Positions 55,426-63,951 of a stretch of 64,000 nucleotides of DNA are shown here, piece after piece. Position numbers and translations under genes: made by a program. Numbering within the stretch: position 1 is the stretch's first letter; the number at the start of each line of letters is the position of its first letter. The notes beneath the pieces were generated by a model. The model worked only from the letters and a program-made list of their open reading frames with translations, had not been told where the DNA came from and made no database searches. The stretch comes from Pseudomonas putida (GTDB lineage: Bacteria; Pseudomonadota; Gammaproteobacteria; Pseudomonadales; Pseudomonadaceae), in contig CP047152.1 in NCBI GenBank assembly GCA_041879295.1, forward strand, positions 997,501-1,061,500, given 5' to 3'.

Positions 55426-55824
55426 TCAGGCAACCTGCTCAACCCAGTCATTGAGGTTGTAGTAGTTGGTCACCCTGGCAATCTTGCCACAGTGAATATA
55501 GAAGAACGCCCCCGCCGGCAGCACATAGGTCTGCCCGTTTGCCGCCGGCAACCCTTCGTCATCGACCAAGTATTCGCCATGTACGGTGAACTCCGCCGCC
55601 GCGCGGCTGCCATCGGCGTTCTGCATCACCACGATGTCGGCCAGGCGCTCGCGGTAGCAGCGGTTCATCTTTTCCATGAACGCGGCGAACCTGGCCTTGC
55701 CCATCTGACGCTCGCCCTGGTTGATGTCGTGGATCACGTCTTCGCTGAGCAGCGCCAGAAAGCCTGGCATGTCACCCGCGTTGAAGGCGGCGTAGTAAGC
55801 ATTTACCAGTTCGGTTGCGGTCAT
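55426..55824 (-). CDS. NTF2/SnoaL-like protein (ketosteroid-isomerase fold)
   Basis: 132 residues: helix VNAYYAAFNAGDMPGFLALL, then SEDVIHDINQGERQMGKARF, and a beta sheet ending KIARVTNYYNLNDWVEQVA, all typical of the SnoaL-like domain. AGGA lies 8 bases upstream. There is no signal peptide. The gene is convergent with the pfpI-type gene and its stop lies within a GGTTGC/GCAACC hairpin. Substrate unknown. Confidence 0.82.
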   Translation of the reverse strand: MTATELVNAYYAAFNAGDMPGFLALLSEDVIHDINQGERQMGKARFAAFMEKMNRCYRERLADIVVMQNADGSRAAAEFTVHGEYLVDDEGLPAANGQTYVLPAGAFFYIHCGKIARVTNYYNLNDWVEQVA

Positions 55825-55939
55825 GGAACAATTCCTGTCGTGTAGGGAAAAGGCGGGTCGCTAACTCGGATGATAGGGTTTCCCCTCAAGCCCGGCTTAG
55901 CCGAGCGCGTCATCCACATCGACAAAACGACCGCCAAAC

Positions 55940-56530
55940 ATGGAAATACGCCTGTTGCACGGTGCCGCTATCGCGCCTTACATCGATGACCTCGCTCGCC
56001 TGCGCCTTACTGTGTTCCGCGAGTTCCCCTACCTTTACGACGGCACCCCGGAGTACGAGGCCGACTACCTGGCCAACTATGCCCGCTCCGGGCGCAGCCT
56101 GGTTGTGCTGGCGCTGGACGACGGCAAAGTGGTCGGCGCTTCTACCGGCCTGCCGCTGGTGGACGTCGCGCCCGAATTCCAGCAGCCATTCCTGGCCCAG
56201 GGGCGCGACCCGGCCAGTGTGTACTACTTCGGTGAGTCGCTGGTGTTGCCGGCATACCGCGGTCAGGGCCTGGGGGTTCGCTTCTTCATCGAGCGCGAGT
56301 CCTACGCACACAAACTGGCCGAGTTCGATTATTGCGCGTTCTGCGCGGTCGAACGGCCTGGCGCACACCCGCGACGGCCAGCAGAGTACAAACCCTTGCA
56401 CGGCTTCTGGCGCAACCGCGGCTTCCTGCACGACCCGTCGCTGCGCACCACCTACGCCTGGCGCGACCTGGACGAGCAGGAAAGCTCTGACAAGCTGATG
56501 TCATTCTGGCTCAAGGCACTGCCGATATGA
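55940..56530 (+). CDS. GNAT-family N-acetyltransferase
   Basis: 196 residues. Acetyl-CoA motif A is seen as SLVLPAYRGQGLGVRFFIER, where RGQGLG is the Q/RxxGxG/A pyrophosphate loop. The pattern LARLRLTVFREFPYLYDG at the N-terminus is shared by a group of GNATs found next to nitrilases in pseudomonads. The stop overlaps the next gene start by 4 bases (ATGA), so the two proteins are probably produced together. Substrate not predictable. Confidence 0.86.
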   Translation: MEIRLLHGAAIAPYIDDLARLRLTVFREFPYLYDGTPEYEADYLANYARSGRSLVVLALDDGKVVGASTGLPLVDVAPEFQQPFLAQGRDPASVYYFGESLVLPAYRGQGLGVRFFIERESYAHKLAEFDYCAFCAVERPGAHPRRPAEYKPLHGFWRNRGFLHDPSLRTTYAWRDLDEQESSDKLMSFWLKALPI

Positions 56531-57399
56531 TCCGCCTGGCGGCCTGCCAGTACGCCATCGAGCTGCATGAGACGTGGGACGCCTACGCCGACCACCTGCA
56601 AGGCCTGTGCGCCGAAGCGGTGGAAGCGGGGGCACGCTTGCTGCTATTGCCGGAGTACGCCGGGCTGGTGCTGAGCGGCCAGCTGAATGCCGGGCAGCGG
56701 GAAGACCTGAAGGCTTCGATTGCCGGCATCCAGCCGCTGATCGAACCCTGGAAAGCGTTGTGCGAGAGCCTTGCCCGGCGCTGGGGGATCTACCTGCAAC
56801 CGGGCAGTGTGCCGGTGCTGGACAACGATGGACGCTACCGCAACCGTGCCTGGCTGTTCGGCCCCCAAGGTGTGCTGGGTTATCAGGACAAACTGATGAT
56901 GACCCGCTTCGAGCGCGAGCAGTGGGATATTGCTGCAGGCCAGGGGTTGCAGGTATTCGAAACCGAACTGGGGCGGCTTGGCATCCTGATCTGCTACGAC
57001 AACGAGTTCCCGATGCTGGCCCGCCGCCTGGCCGAGTGCGGTGCCGACCTGATTCTGGCGCCGAGTTGTACCGATACCGAGGCCGGTTACCACCGGGTGC
57101 GTATTGGCGCCCAGGCGCGCGCTCTGGAGAACCAGATTGCCGTGTTGCAGAGCCCTACGGTGGGGGTGGCGCCGTGGTCACCGGCATTGGACGAGAATAT
57201 CGGCCGGGCAGGCCTGTTCGTGCCGCCGGATCACGGGATGCCAGGGGATGGGGTGGTGGCGTTGAGTGAGCAGTTGAACCCGGACTGCAGCCAGTGGCTG
57301 GTGTGTGAGGTGGATTTGGAGGGAGTACGGCGGGTGAGGCAGGAAGGGCAGGTGTTTACCTGGCGGGACTGGCCGGAGCAGTTCGAGAGAGTCCTGTGA
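56527..57399 (+). CDS. Carbon-nitrogen hydrolase (nitrilase superfamily)
   Basis: 290 residues with the triad Glu43 (LPEYAGLVLSG), Lys122 (DKLMMTRFE) and Cys156 (LICYDNEFP). These are distinct from the omega-amidase at 13166. Amidase, N-carbamoylase or aliphatic nitrilase activity is possible. It is coupled to the upstream acetyltransferase by a 4-base overlap, so a shared pathway acting on an amine or amide is likely. Downstream lie two facing REP copies. Confidence 0.86.
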   Translation: MIRLAACQYAIELHETWDAYADHLQGLCAEAVEAGARLLLLPEYAGLVLSGQLNAGQREDLKASIAGIQPLIEPWKALCESLARRWGIYLQPGSVPVLDNDGRYRNRAWLFGPQGVLGYQDKLMMTRFEREQWDIAAGQGLQVFETELGRLGILICYDNEFPMLARRLAECGADLILAPSCTDTEAGYHRVRIGAQARALENQIAVLQSPTVGVAPWSPALDENIGRAGLFVPPDHGMPGDGVVALSEQLNPDCSQWLVCEVDLEGVRRVRQEGQVFTWRDWPEQFERVL

Positions 57400-57407
57400 T
57401 GACAGTG

Positions 57408-57440
57408 GCGGCCTCTTCGCGGGCAAGCCCGCTCCCACAG
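57408..57440 (+). repeat. REP element (GCAAGC variant)
   Basis: CGGCCTCTTCGCGGGCAAGC then CCGCTCCCACAG. First of an inverted pair between convergent genes. Confidence 0.85.
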
Positions 57441-57472
57441 TCAAACGCGTAGCCTTCTGGCTTGCGCTGAAC

Positions 57473-57506
57473 TTGTGGGAGCGGGCTTGCCCGCGAAGCA
57501 GCCGCC
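57473..57506 (-). repeat. REP element, inverted copy
   Basis: TTGTGGGAGCGGGCTTGCCC then GCGAAGCAGCCGCC. Ends 15 bases before the fumarase stop. Confidence 0.85.
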
Positions 57507-57520
57507 GCAGTTACATCAGG

Positions 57521-59044
57521 TTACTTCACTTCAACGGCCAGGCTTTCGGCAATCTTGCTCTGCCACAGGGCAGGGCCAGTGATGTGTACCGACTCGCCGT
57601 TGCTGTCCACGGCGACGGTCACCGGCATGTCCTTGACTTCGAACTCGTAGATCGCCTCCATGCCCAGCTCGGCGAAGGCCAGCACCTTCGACTTGCGGAT
57701 GGCCTGGGCTACCAGGTATGCAGCGCCGCCAACGGCCATCAGGTACACAGCCTTGTTGTCCTTGATCGCTTCGATGGCGGTCGGGCCACGCTCGGACTTG
57801 CCGATCATGCCCAGCAGGCCAGTCTGCTCAAGGATCTGGCGGGTGAACTTGTCCATGCGGGTAGCAGTGGTCGGGCCGGCTGGGCCTACCACTTCGTCAC
57901 CCACCGGATCGACCGGGCCTACGTAGTAGATGAAGCGGCCTTTCAGGTCTACCGGCAACTCTTCGCCACGGTTGAGCATTTCAACCATGCGCTTGTGCGC
58001 GGCATCGCGGCCAGTCAGCATCTTGCCGTTGAGCAGGATGGTTTCGCCCGGCTTCCAGCTGGCCACTTCTTCCGGGGTAATGTCGTCGAGGTTGACGCGA
58101 CGGGCGCTCGGGCCGGCTTCCCAGACGATTTCCGGGTAGGCGTCCAGCGACGGCGCTTCCAGTTCTGCCGGGCCGGTGCCATCGAGCACGAAGTGGGCGT
58201 GGCGGGTAGCGGCGCAGTTGGGGATCATGCACACCGGCAAGGACGCCGCGTGGGTCGGGTAGTCCATGATCTTGACGTCGAGCACAGTGGTCAGGCCACC
58301 CAGGCCTTGAGCGCCGATGCCCAGCTGGTTGACCTTGTCGAACAGCTCCAGGCGGATTTCTTCCAGGCGGTTCTGTGGGCCACGGGCTTTCAGTTCGTGA
58401 ATGTCGATGGACTCCATCAACACTTCCTTGGCCATGACCGCGGCCTTCTCGGCGGTACCGCCGATGCCGATGCCGAGCATGCCAGGCGGGCACCAGCCAG
58501 CGCCCATGGTCGGCACGGTCTTCAGTACCCAGTCGACGATCGAGTCGGACGGATTGAGCATGGCCATCTTCGACTTGTTTTCCGAGCCGCCGCCCTTGGC
58601 TGCAACATCCACTTCGACCTTGTCGCCAGGGACGATGGAGTAGTGGATCACTGCCGGGGTGTTGTCCTTGGTGTTCTTGCGGGCACCGGCTGGGTCGGCC
58701 AGGATCGAAGCGCGCAGGACGTTCTCAGGCAGGTTGTAGGCGCGACGCACACCTTCGTTGATCATGTCGTCGACGCTCATGGTGGCGCCGTCCCAGCGCA
58801 CGTCCATGCCCACGCGGATGAACACGGTGACGATACCGGTGTCCTGGCAGATTGGACGATGGCCGGTGGCGCACATGCGCGAGTTGATCAGGATCTGGGC
58901 GATGGAGTCGCGTGCAGCAGGCGACTCCTCACGCAGATAGGCCTCGTGCATGGCCTGGATGAAATCGACGGGGTGGTAGTACGAGATGAATTGCAGGGCG
59001 TCGGCGACGCTCTGAATCAGGTCGTCTTGCTTGATCACGGTCAT
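57521..59044 (-). CDS. fumA: Fumarate hydratase, class I (4Fe-4S)
   Basis: 507 residues from the ATG at 59042-59044 (GAGGAG 8 bases upstream), the P. aeruginosa length. It is the long single-chain class I fumarase, oxygen-sensitive and with a labile 4Fe-4S cluster. The cluster cysteines are Cys66 (HRPICQDTG), Cys185 (GAGWCPPGM) and Cys277 (IPNCAATRH), with spacing close to characterised class I enzymes. It interconverts fumarate and malate in the TCA cycle. A class II FumC, used under iron or oxidative stress, is expected elsewhere in the genome. Confidence 0.94.
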   Translation of the reverse strand: MTVIKQDDLIQSVADALQFISYYHPVDFIQAMHEAYLREESPAARDSIAQILINSRMCATGHRPICQDTGIVTVFIRVGMDVRWDGATMSVDDMINEGVRRAYNLPENVLRASILADPAGARKNTKDNTPAVIHYSIVPGDKVEVDVAAKGGGSENKSKMAMLNPSDSIVDWVLKTVPTMGAGWCPPGMLGIGIGGTAEKAAVMAKEVLMESIDIHELKARGPQNRLEEIRLELFDKVNQLGIGAQGLGGLTTVLDVKIMDYPTHAASLPVCMIPNCAATRHAHFVLDGTGPAELEAPSLDAYPEIVWEAGPSARRVNLDDITPEEVASWKPGETILLNGKMLTGRDAAHKRMVEMLNRGEELPVDLKGRFIYYVGPVDPVGDEVVGPAGPTTATRMDKFTRQILEQTGLLGMIGKSERGPTAIEAIKDNKAVYLMAVGGAAYLVAQAIRKSKVLAFAELGMEAIYEFEVKDMPVTVAVDSNGESVHITGPALWQSKIAESLAVEVK

Positions 59045-59293
59045 GCAGCGCGCTCCTCTTAAAGACGGGAACATTCAAAAAGACGCTCGACATAGCCGAC
59101 CAGCACGTCGAAACGCCTTGCAAGGCGCCGGCAGGTCAGGCCGACGGAAAAAGGCGCGGCAGTATAGCGCGCATCCGTGCCCGGCACACCTGCGGCCGGT
59201 CTGGACCATGGTCGGCAGCGTGCCGGCATCTATTTTGCTGGTGTGCTCTGCTTGGCTTACAGTGAGCCTTGGATAGCAGGAGATGTACCGAAC

Positions 59294-60214
59294 ATGCCCG
59301 AAATTTGCGTGGGCGAGCGCCGCTGGGTGGTGCCCATTGGCAGCAACCTGCTCGATGCCCTCAACGAGGCGGGGCTGAATGTGCCCTACAGTTGCCGCGC
59401 CGGCAGTTGCCACGCTTGTCTGGTGCACTGCCTGGATGGGCAACCGGCGGACGCTTTGCCCGAGGCATTGGCGTTGGAGAAACACGCTCAGGGCTGGCGC
59501 CTGGCATGCCAGTGCCGGGTGGTCGAGGACCTGCGTGTGGCGCTATACGACCCCCGGCAGGGTGGCGTACCGGCGCAGGTCTGCGCTTTGGACTGGTTTG
59601 GCGATGTATTGCGCCTGCGGGTGCGGCCCGCGCGGGCGGTGCGTTACCAGGCGGGGCAGCATGTGGTGCTGTGGCTGGAGGCGGTTGCTCGGCCTTATTC
59701 CCTGGCCAGCCTGCCGGGTGAGGATGATGTTCTCGAGTTTCATATCGATTGCCAGCGACCTGGTGCCTTTTGCGACAGGGCGCGTGGGCTGCAGGTGGGC
59801 GATCAGATGCATTTGGGTGAGTTCAGAGGCGGAGCCCTTCATTACGACCCTGATTGGCAGGAGCGGCCGCTGTGGTTGCTGGCCGCGGGAACCGGGCTGG
59901 CGCCGCTCTGGGGTATCTTGCGCGAAGCGTTGCGCCTGGGGCATCGGGGCGAAATCCGCGTGCTGCATGTAGCGCGGGATCCGGCGGGGCACTATCTGGC
60001 GGAGCCGCTGCTGAAGCTGCCAGGGGTGAGTGTCGAGTTGGTGCTGGTGGAACAGATGGATGAAGCGTTGGCCGGGATGCGGCTGTTGTCGCGGCAGACG
60101 GTGGTGCTGCTGTGTGGGGCGCCTGGGAGTGTCGAGCGGTTTGCCCGGCGGATGTTCATCGCAGGCGTGCCGCGGGGGCAGGTGTTTGCTGATGTGTTCG
60201 TCGAGCATGCCTGA
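59294..60214 (+). CDS. 2Fe-2S ferredoxin/FAD-NAD(P) oxidoreductase (FNR-like)
   Basis: 306 residues from the ATG at 59294 (AGGAG 11 bases upstream); an upstream GTG/ATG frame lacks any conserved start. An N-terminal plant-type 2Fe-2S domain has Cys34, Cys39, Cys42 (SCRAGSCHAC) and Cys72 (LACQC). The FAD-binding barrel (RPYSLASLPGEDDVLEFHID) and the NAD(P) domain (LLAAGTGLAPLWGILREAL) follow. This is the layout of oxygenase reductase components, but no oxygenase is adjacent. It is divergent from fumarase and may serve as a general electron carrier. Confidence 0.87.
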   Translation: MPEICVGERRWVVPIGSNLLDALNEAGLNVPYSCRAGSCHACLVHCLDGQPADALPEALALEKHAQGWRLACQCRVVEDLRVALYDPRQGGVPAQVCALDWFGDVLRLRVRPARAVRYQAGQHVVLWLEAVARPYSLASLPGEDDVLEFHIDCQRPGAFCDRARGLQVGDQMHLGEFRGGALHYDPDWQERPLWLLAAGTGLAPLWGILREALRLGHRGEIRVLHVARDPAGHYLAEPLLKLPGVSVELVLVEQMDEALAGMRLLSRQTVVLLCGAPGSVERFARRMFIAGVPRGQVFADVFVEHA

Positions 60215-60234
60215 GGGCAGCCTTGTGATGCGAA

Positions 60235-60260
60235 GGGACCGCAAAGCGGCCCCTCCCTCT
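60235..60260. terminator. Hairpin between convergent reductase and PAP2 genes
   Basis: GGGACCGC (60235-60242) and GCGGCCCC (60246-60253) pair with one mismatch around AAA, followed by TCCCTCTTT on the plus strand. Serves both convergent genes. Confidence 0.6.
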
Positions 60261-60261
60261 T

Positions 60262-60990
60262 TCATGCGGCGCTGTGCTCGGCGACGGGCACCTCGGCCTG
60301 CGCCCGCCGATAGAGAACCAGGTAATACGACCCCAGTCCGATCAACCAGCAGAACACTGCTGTCCACACATTGTGCGACAGGAAGTGCGCCCCCTGCATC
60401 ATCCTGCCCACCGACAGTATCGACCCTGCTACCAGGGCTACTAAAAACGCCACCCGCGCCAGGCGCGGCTTGCGATCACGCAGCATGAAGAACAAGGCGA
60501 ACAGGCAGAACCCGGTCGCGGCATGCCCGCCCGGCCAGCACAGCCCAGGCTTGTTGGTAGGCGGCCGTGGTTCCAGCAGCTTGCTGTACGTTTCGGTGCC
60601 GCCAAACTGGGTCAGGCTCCAAGGGCACTGCACCTGGGTGACTTTTTTCAGCGGCGTGACAAACGCTGTCGACAAGCCCAGCGCCAGCACCAGGCAGCCT
60701 AGTTCACGGCGCCAGCCAAACAGGCGCTTCCAGAAAAGGCTCGCGGCAAAGGTCAGCAGCGATATCACCCCCAACAGGATCACCACTTGCTTGACCCGGT
60801 CATGCAGGATGTTTTCCAACACGTAACTGTGGCGGCCAATGAACTGCCCGGCAGCGGGGTCGAAGAACAGGTTGGCGACATCCATGTCGACTGAAGTCAG
60901 TTCCAGCAGGATCAGGGCCAGCGCAGTCGCCAGGGGAATCCCCAGGTACAGCCAGTAGTTGATCGGGCGAGGGCGGGTGCGTTGCTGCAT
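60262..60990 (-). CDS. PAP2-family membrane phosphatase (lipid phosphatase)
   Basis: 242 residues with about five membrane helices. The phosphatase motifs are present in a variant form: KKVTQVQCPWSLTQFGG, PGGHAATGF (in place of PSGH), and GRMMQGAHFLSHNVW, where the Arg and His of SRxxxxxHxxxD are kept but the Asp position is His. This variant is common to a group of PAP2 proteins near lipid A and envelope genes. The substrate is probably a lipid phosphate on the periplasmic side. It is divergent from colR 183 bases away, with no shared gene between. Confidence 0.85.
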   Translation of the reverse strand: MQQRTRPRPINYWLYLGIPLATALALILLELTSVDMDVANLFFDPAAGQFIGRHSYVLENILHDRVKQVVILLGVISLLTFAASLFWKRLFGWRRELGCLVLALGLSTAFVTPLKKVTQVQCPWSLTQFGGTETYSKLLEPRPPTNKPGLCWPGGHAATGFCLFALFFMLRDRKPRLARVAFLVALVAGSILSVGRMMQGAHFLSHNVWTAVFCWLIGLGSYYLVLYRRAQAEVPVAEHSAA

Positions 60991-61173
60991 GACGGCTCCA
61001 GGGCGCGAAAAAGATCGGGTATTTTCGGCCGCCCGCTATCCTGTGTCCGTGAAGGATCAGTGAAAAAACTGTCAAGTGGGGTGAATTTTCCCAAGGGCTG
61101 GCACCGTGCAGGCATAGGCCTTAAGCTGCGCCTGCCGCGCACCACAGCGAGAAGCGCCGCACAGGAGAAACCG

Positions 61174-61857
61174 ATGCGCATTCTTTTGGTTGAAGACAAC
61201 CGCGATATCCTGGCCAACCTGGCCGATTACCTGGGCATGAAAGGCTACACCGTCGACTGTGCCCAGGATGGCCTGTCCGGGCTGCATCTGGCCGCCACCG
61301 AGCACTACGACCTGATCGTCCTCGACATCATGCTGCCAGGCATTGATGGTTACACCTTGTGCAAGCGCCTGCGCGAAGATGCCCGCCGTGACACGCCGGT
61401 GATCATGCTCACTGCCCGTGACCAACTGGACGATCGCCTACAGGGCTTCCGCTCTGGGGCTGACGACTACCTGCTCAAGCCATTTGCCCTGTCGGAGCTG
61501 GCGGCGCGCATCGAAGCGGTGCTGCGCCGTGCCCAGGGCGGTGGGCGGCGCACCCTGCAGGTGGCTGACCTCAGCTACGACCTCGATACCCTCGAGGTAA
61601 CCCGCCAGGGTCGCCTGCTGAAGCTCAACCCGGTCGGCCTCAAGCTGCTGGCGGTACTGATGCAGAAAAGCCCGCACGTACTGCGCCGCGAGGTGCTGGA
61701 AGAAGCCTTGTGGGGCGATGACTGCCCTGATAGCGACAGCCTGCGCAGCCATGTGCATCAGTTGCGCCAGGTGATCGACAAACCGTTTGAAAAACCGTTG
61801 CTGCATACCGTCCATGGCGTCGGCTATCGCCTCGCCGAGGGCCGCGATGGAGTTTAA
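61174..61857 (+). CDS. colR: OmpR-family response regulator ColR
   Basis: 227 residues from the ATG at 61174 (AGGAG 6 bases upstream). The receiver has MRILLVEDNRDILANLADYL, phospho-acceptor Asp51 (IVLDIMLPGIDGY) and KPF near residue 101. The C-terminal winged helix is YDLDTLEVTRQGRLLKLNPV with LRSHVHQLRQVIDKPF. The gene order with the sensor, a methyltransferase and inaA equals the P. putida colRS locus (colR-colS-orf222-inaA), which governs outer-membrane homeostasis, phenol tolerance and metal resistance. The stop overlaps the colS start by 11 bases. Confidence 0.93.
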   Translation: MRILLVEDNRDILANLADYLGMKGYTVDCAQDGLSGLHLAATEHYDLIVLDIMLPGIDGYTLCKRLREDARRDTPVIMLTARDQLDDRLQGFRSGADDYLLKPFALSELAARIEAVLRRAQGGGRRTLQVADLSYDLDTLEVTRQGRLLKLNPVGLKLLAVLMQKSPHVLRREVLEEALWGDDCPDSDSLRSHVHQLRQVIDKPFEKPLLHTVHGVGYRLAEGRDGV

Positions 61858-63157
61858 GCAAAGCCTTGCCCAGCGCATCATCATCGCCTTTGCCCTGATG
61901 AGCGCGCTGGTGGCCGGGGCCTTCGCATTCGGTATCGTCGCCACGGTGCACCTGGTCGAGGAACGACTGATTTCTTCGGTACTGGGCGGTGATCTGCAGC
62001 GCCTGCTGCGTATGGACAGCGTCAGTGACTGGAGTCATCGGCCTCGCCCGGACCAGCTGTTCTACTTCAGTGGTGGGCGTGACGACTTCGAGCTGCCCAA
62101 GGACCTGCGTCACCTCGACCGCGGTTTCCACGAAGTGTTCCGAGACCAGCTGTCGTACCACGCCATGGTCGAGATCGTCGATGGTCGCCGCTATGTACTG
62201 CTGCAGGACCAGAGCGACTTCGAGGAGCGTGAGCGCATACTGTTTGCCGTGGTTGTGGTGGGCTTCGTGCTCAGCCTGGTGCTGGCGGTCATCCTTGGCT
62301 GGTTGGTTGCACGTCGGGTAATGGCACCGGTCATCCGCCTGGCGCGTCAGGTGCGCCACCGCGATCAGTTACTGGGCCTGGCCCCACCGCTGGCGCCGGA
62401 TTATGCGGCAGACGAAGTCGGCCAGCTTGCAGTGGCTTTCGACGATACCCTGGGCCGCTTGCGTGATGCGCTGACCCGCGAGCGGCTGTTCACCAGCGAC
62501 GTCAGCCACGAACTACGCACGCCGTTGATGGTGTTGGCTACCTCTTGCGAGCTTCTGATGGAAAACCCTGGCCTCGATGCCCGCGCGCGCAGCCAGGTGG
62601 AGCGGGTTGCGCGGGCTACCGAAGAAATGCGCGAGCTGGTCAAGACCTTCCTCATGTTGGCCCGGGCGCAGCGTGATGAGGGCGCGGTGGCGTCACGGGC
62701 GACCCTGCGCGAAGTGGCCGACGAACTTATCGGGGTGTGGCGCGACACCATCGAACAGAAAGGCCTCACCCTGTATTTCGATGGCCGCGTGAGTGCTAGC
62801 CCTGTGCTGTACAACGCCACCTTCCTGCAGTCGGTGATGGGCAACCTGCTGCGTAATGCTGCGCACTACACCGACAGTGGGTATATCCGCCTGAGCCTGG
62901 AAGCCAACGGTTTCAGCGTAGAAGACAGCGGCGTGGGTATCCCCGAAGAGCAGCGCGAGGCCATGTTCAGGCCGTTCGTGCGCGGCGATGAACGGCGTGG
63001 CGAGGGCCTGGGGCTGGGGCTTTCGCTGGTACAGCGGATCTGTGACGACCAGGGCTGGCGTGTCACCCTGACATCCACCTTGCCACATGGCTGCCGCTTC
63101 CAGGTGGACCTGAGCAACACCGCAACCAAAGGTGACCCGGACGCCTTGGTCGGGTAA
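61847..63157 (+). CDS. colS: Metal-sensing histidine kinase ColS
   Basis: 436 residues from the ATG at 61847. Two membrane helices (about 11-33 and 131-153) bracket a periplasmic sensor of about 96 residues. It carries His35, Glu38, Glu96, His105 and the ExxE motif Glu126-Glu-Arg-Glu129 (DFEERERI), the acidic/His set reported for iron and zinc sensing by ColS. HAMP follows at about 155-210, then the H-box FTSDVSHELRTPL with His221, and the ATPase domain (GNLLRNAAHY, VEDSGVGIPEEQ, GLGLGLSLV). It phosphorylates ColR when zinc, iron, manganese or cadmium is in excess. Confidence 0.94.
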   Translation: MEFKQSLAQRIIIAFALMSALVAGAFAFGIVATVHLVEERLISSVLGGDLQRLLRMDSVSDWSHRPRPDQLFYFSGGRDDFELPKDLRHLDRGFHEVFRDQLSYHAMVEIVDGRRYVLLQDQSDFEERERILFAVVVVGFVLSLVLAVILGWLVARRVMAPVIRLARQVRHRDQLLGLAPPLAPDYAADEVGQLAVAFDDTLGRLRDALTRERLFTSDVSHELRTPLMVLATSCELLMENPGLDARARSQVERVARATEEMRELVKTFLMLARAQRDEGAVASRATLREVADELIGVWRDTIEQKGLTLYFDGRVSASPVLYNATFLQSVMGNLLRNAAHYTDSGYIRLSLEANGFSVEDSGVGIPEEQREAMFRPFVRGDERRGEGLGLGLSLVQRICDDQGWRVTLTSTLPHGCRFQVDLSNTATKGDPDALVG

Positions 63158-63264
63158 TTTCTTGTATCAGGTCAACTGGTACTCAACGTTTTTTTCACAC
63201 TGGCATGACCTGATTCCAACGCTTGCATACCTAATGTGGGCGCAATGGAGTCAGGAGATGCCCA

Positions 63265-63945
63265 ATGCGTAGCCCCATCAAGCTTGAATTTTCCGAGAAG
63301 TACGACAAAGACCATGCGCGCGAGTACTTTCTCAAGCACCAGGCCGGCCTGGCGCGACGCCTTTCCCACAAGCGAGATGAGCAGTTGGCGCGCCGCGCCT
63401 TGGCATTGGCTGGCGAGCCCGGCCTGGTATTGGACCTGCCATGCGGTGCGGGCCGTTTCTGGCCGCTGTTGGCGGAAAAGCCCAATCGGGTAATCATCGG
63501 TGCCGACAACTCCGAGGCCATGATCGAGACTGCCTGTGCGGCGCAACCGCCAGAGGTGGTCGCACGGGTACGGCCGTTGCAGACTTCGGCCTTTGCCATC
63601 GACCTGCCGGATAACGCCGTCGACAGCATCTTCTGCATGCGCCTGTTCCACCACATTGGCGAGGCGGCGCACAGAAAGACCATACTTTCGGAATTTCAGC
63701 GGGTTAGCCGTGATAGTGTGATCCTGTCCCTGTGGGTGGATGGCAACTTCAAGGCCTGGCGCCGGAAAAAGCTGGAGCTGCGCCGTAGCGCCAAAGCCGA
63801 ACAGGATAATTACCAGAACCGTTTCGTGTTACCTGCCGAAACGGTCGAAGAAGAATTCAGGGCTGCCGGCTTCAGAATCCAGGAACGCCTCGACTTCCTG
63901 CCGTTCTATGCCATGTGGCGAGTCTACGTATTGCGTAAGGGGTAG
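63265..63945 (+). CDS. Class I SAM-dependent methyltransferase (ORF222-type, ColR regulon)
   Basis: 226 residues. Motif I is VLDLPCGAGRFWPLLAE, motif II IIGADNSEAMI, motif III VDSIFCMRLFHHIG. The C-terminal half has VDGNFKAWRRKKLELRR. In P. putida this gene, called orf222, follows colRS and precedes inaA. CAGGAG lies about 7 bases before the ATG. Its substrate is not known; an envelope role is suggested by its neighbours. Confidence 0.88.
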   Translation: MRSPIKLEFSEKYDKDHAREYFLKHQAGLARRLSHKRDEQLARRALALAGEPGLVLDLPCGAGRFWPLLAEKPNRVIIGADNSEAMIETACAAQPPEVVARVRPLQTSAFAIDLPDNAVDSIFCMRLFHHIGEAAHRKTILSEFQRVSRDSVILSLWVDGNFKAWRRKKLELRRSAKAEQDNYQNRFVLPAETVEEEFRAAGFRIQERLDFLPFYAMWRVYVLRKG

Positions 63946-63951
63946 TGTTTG

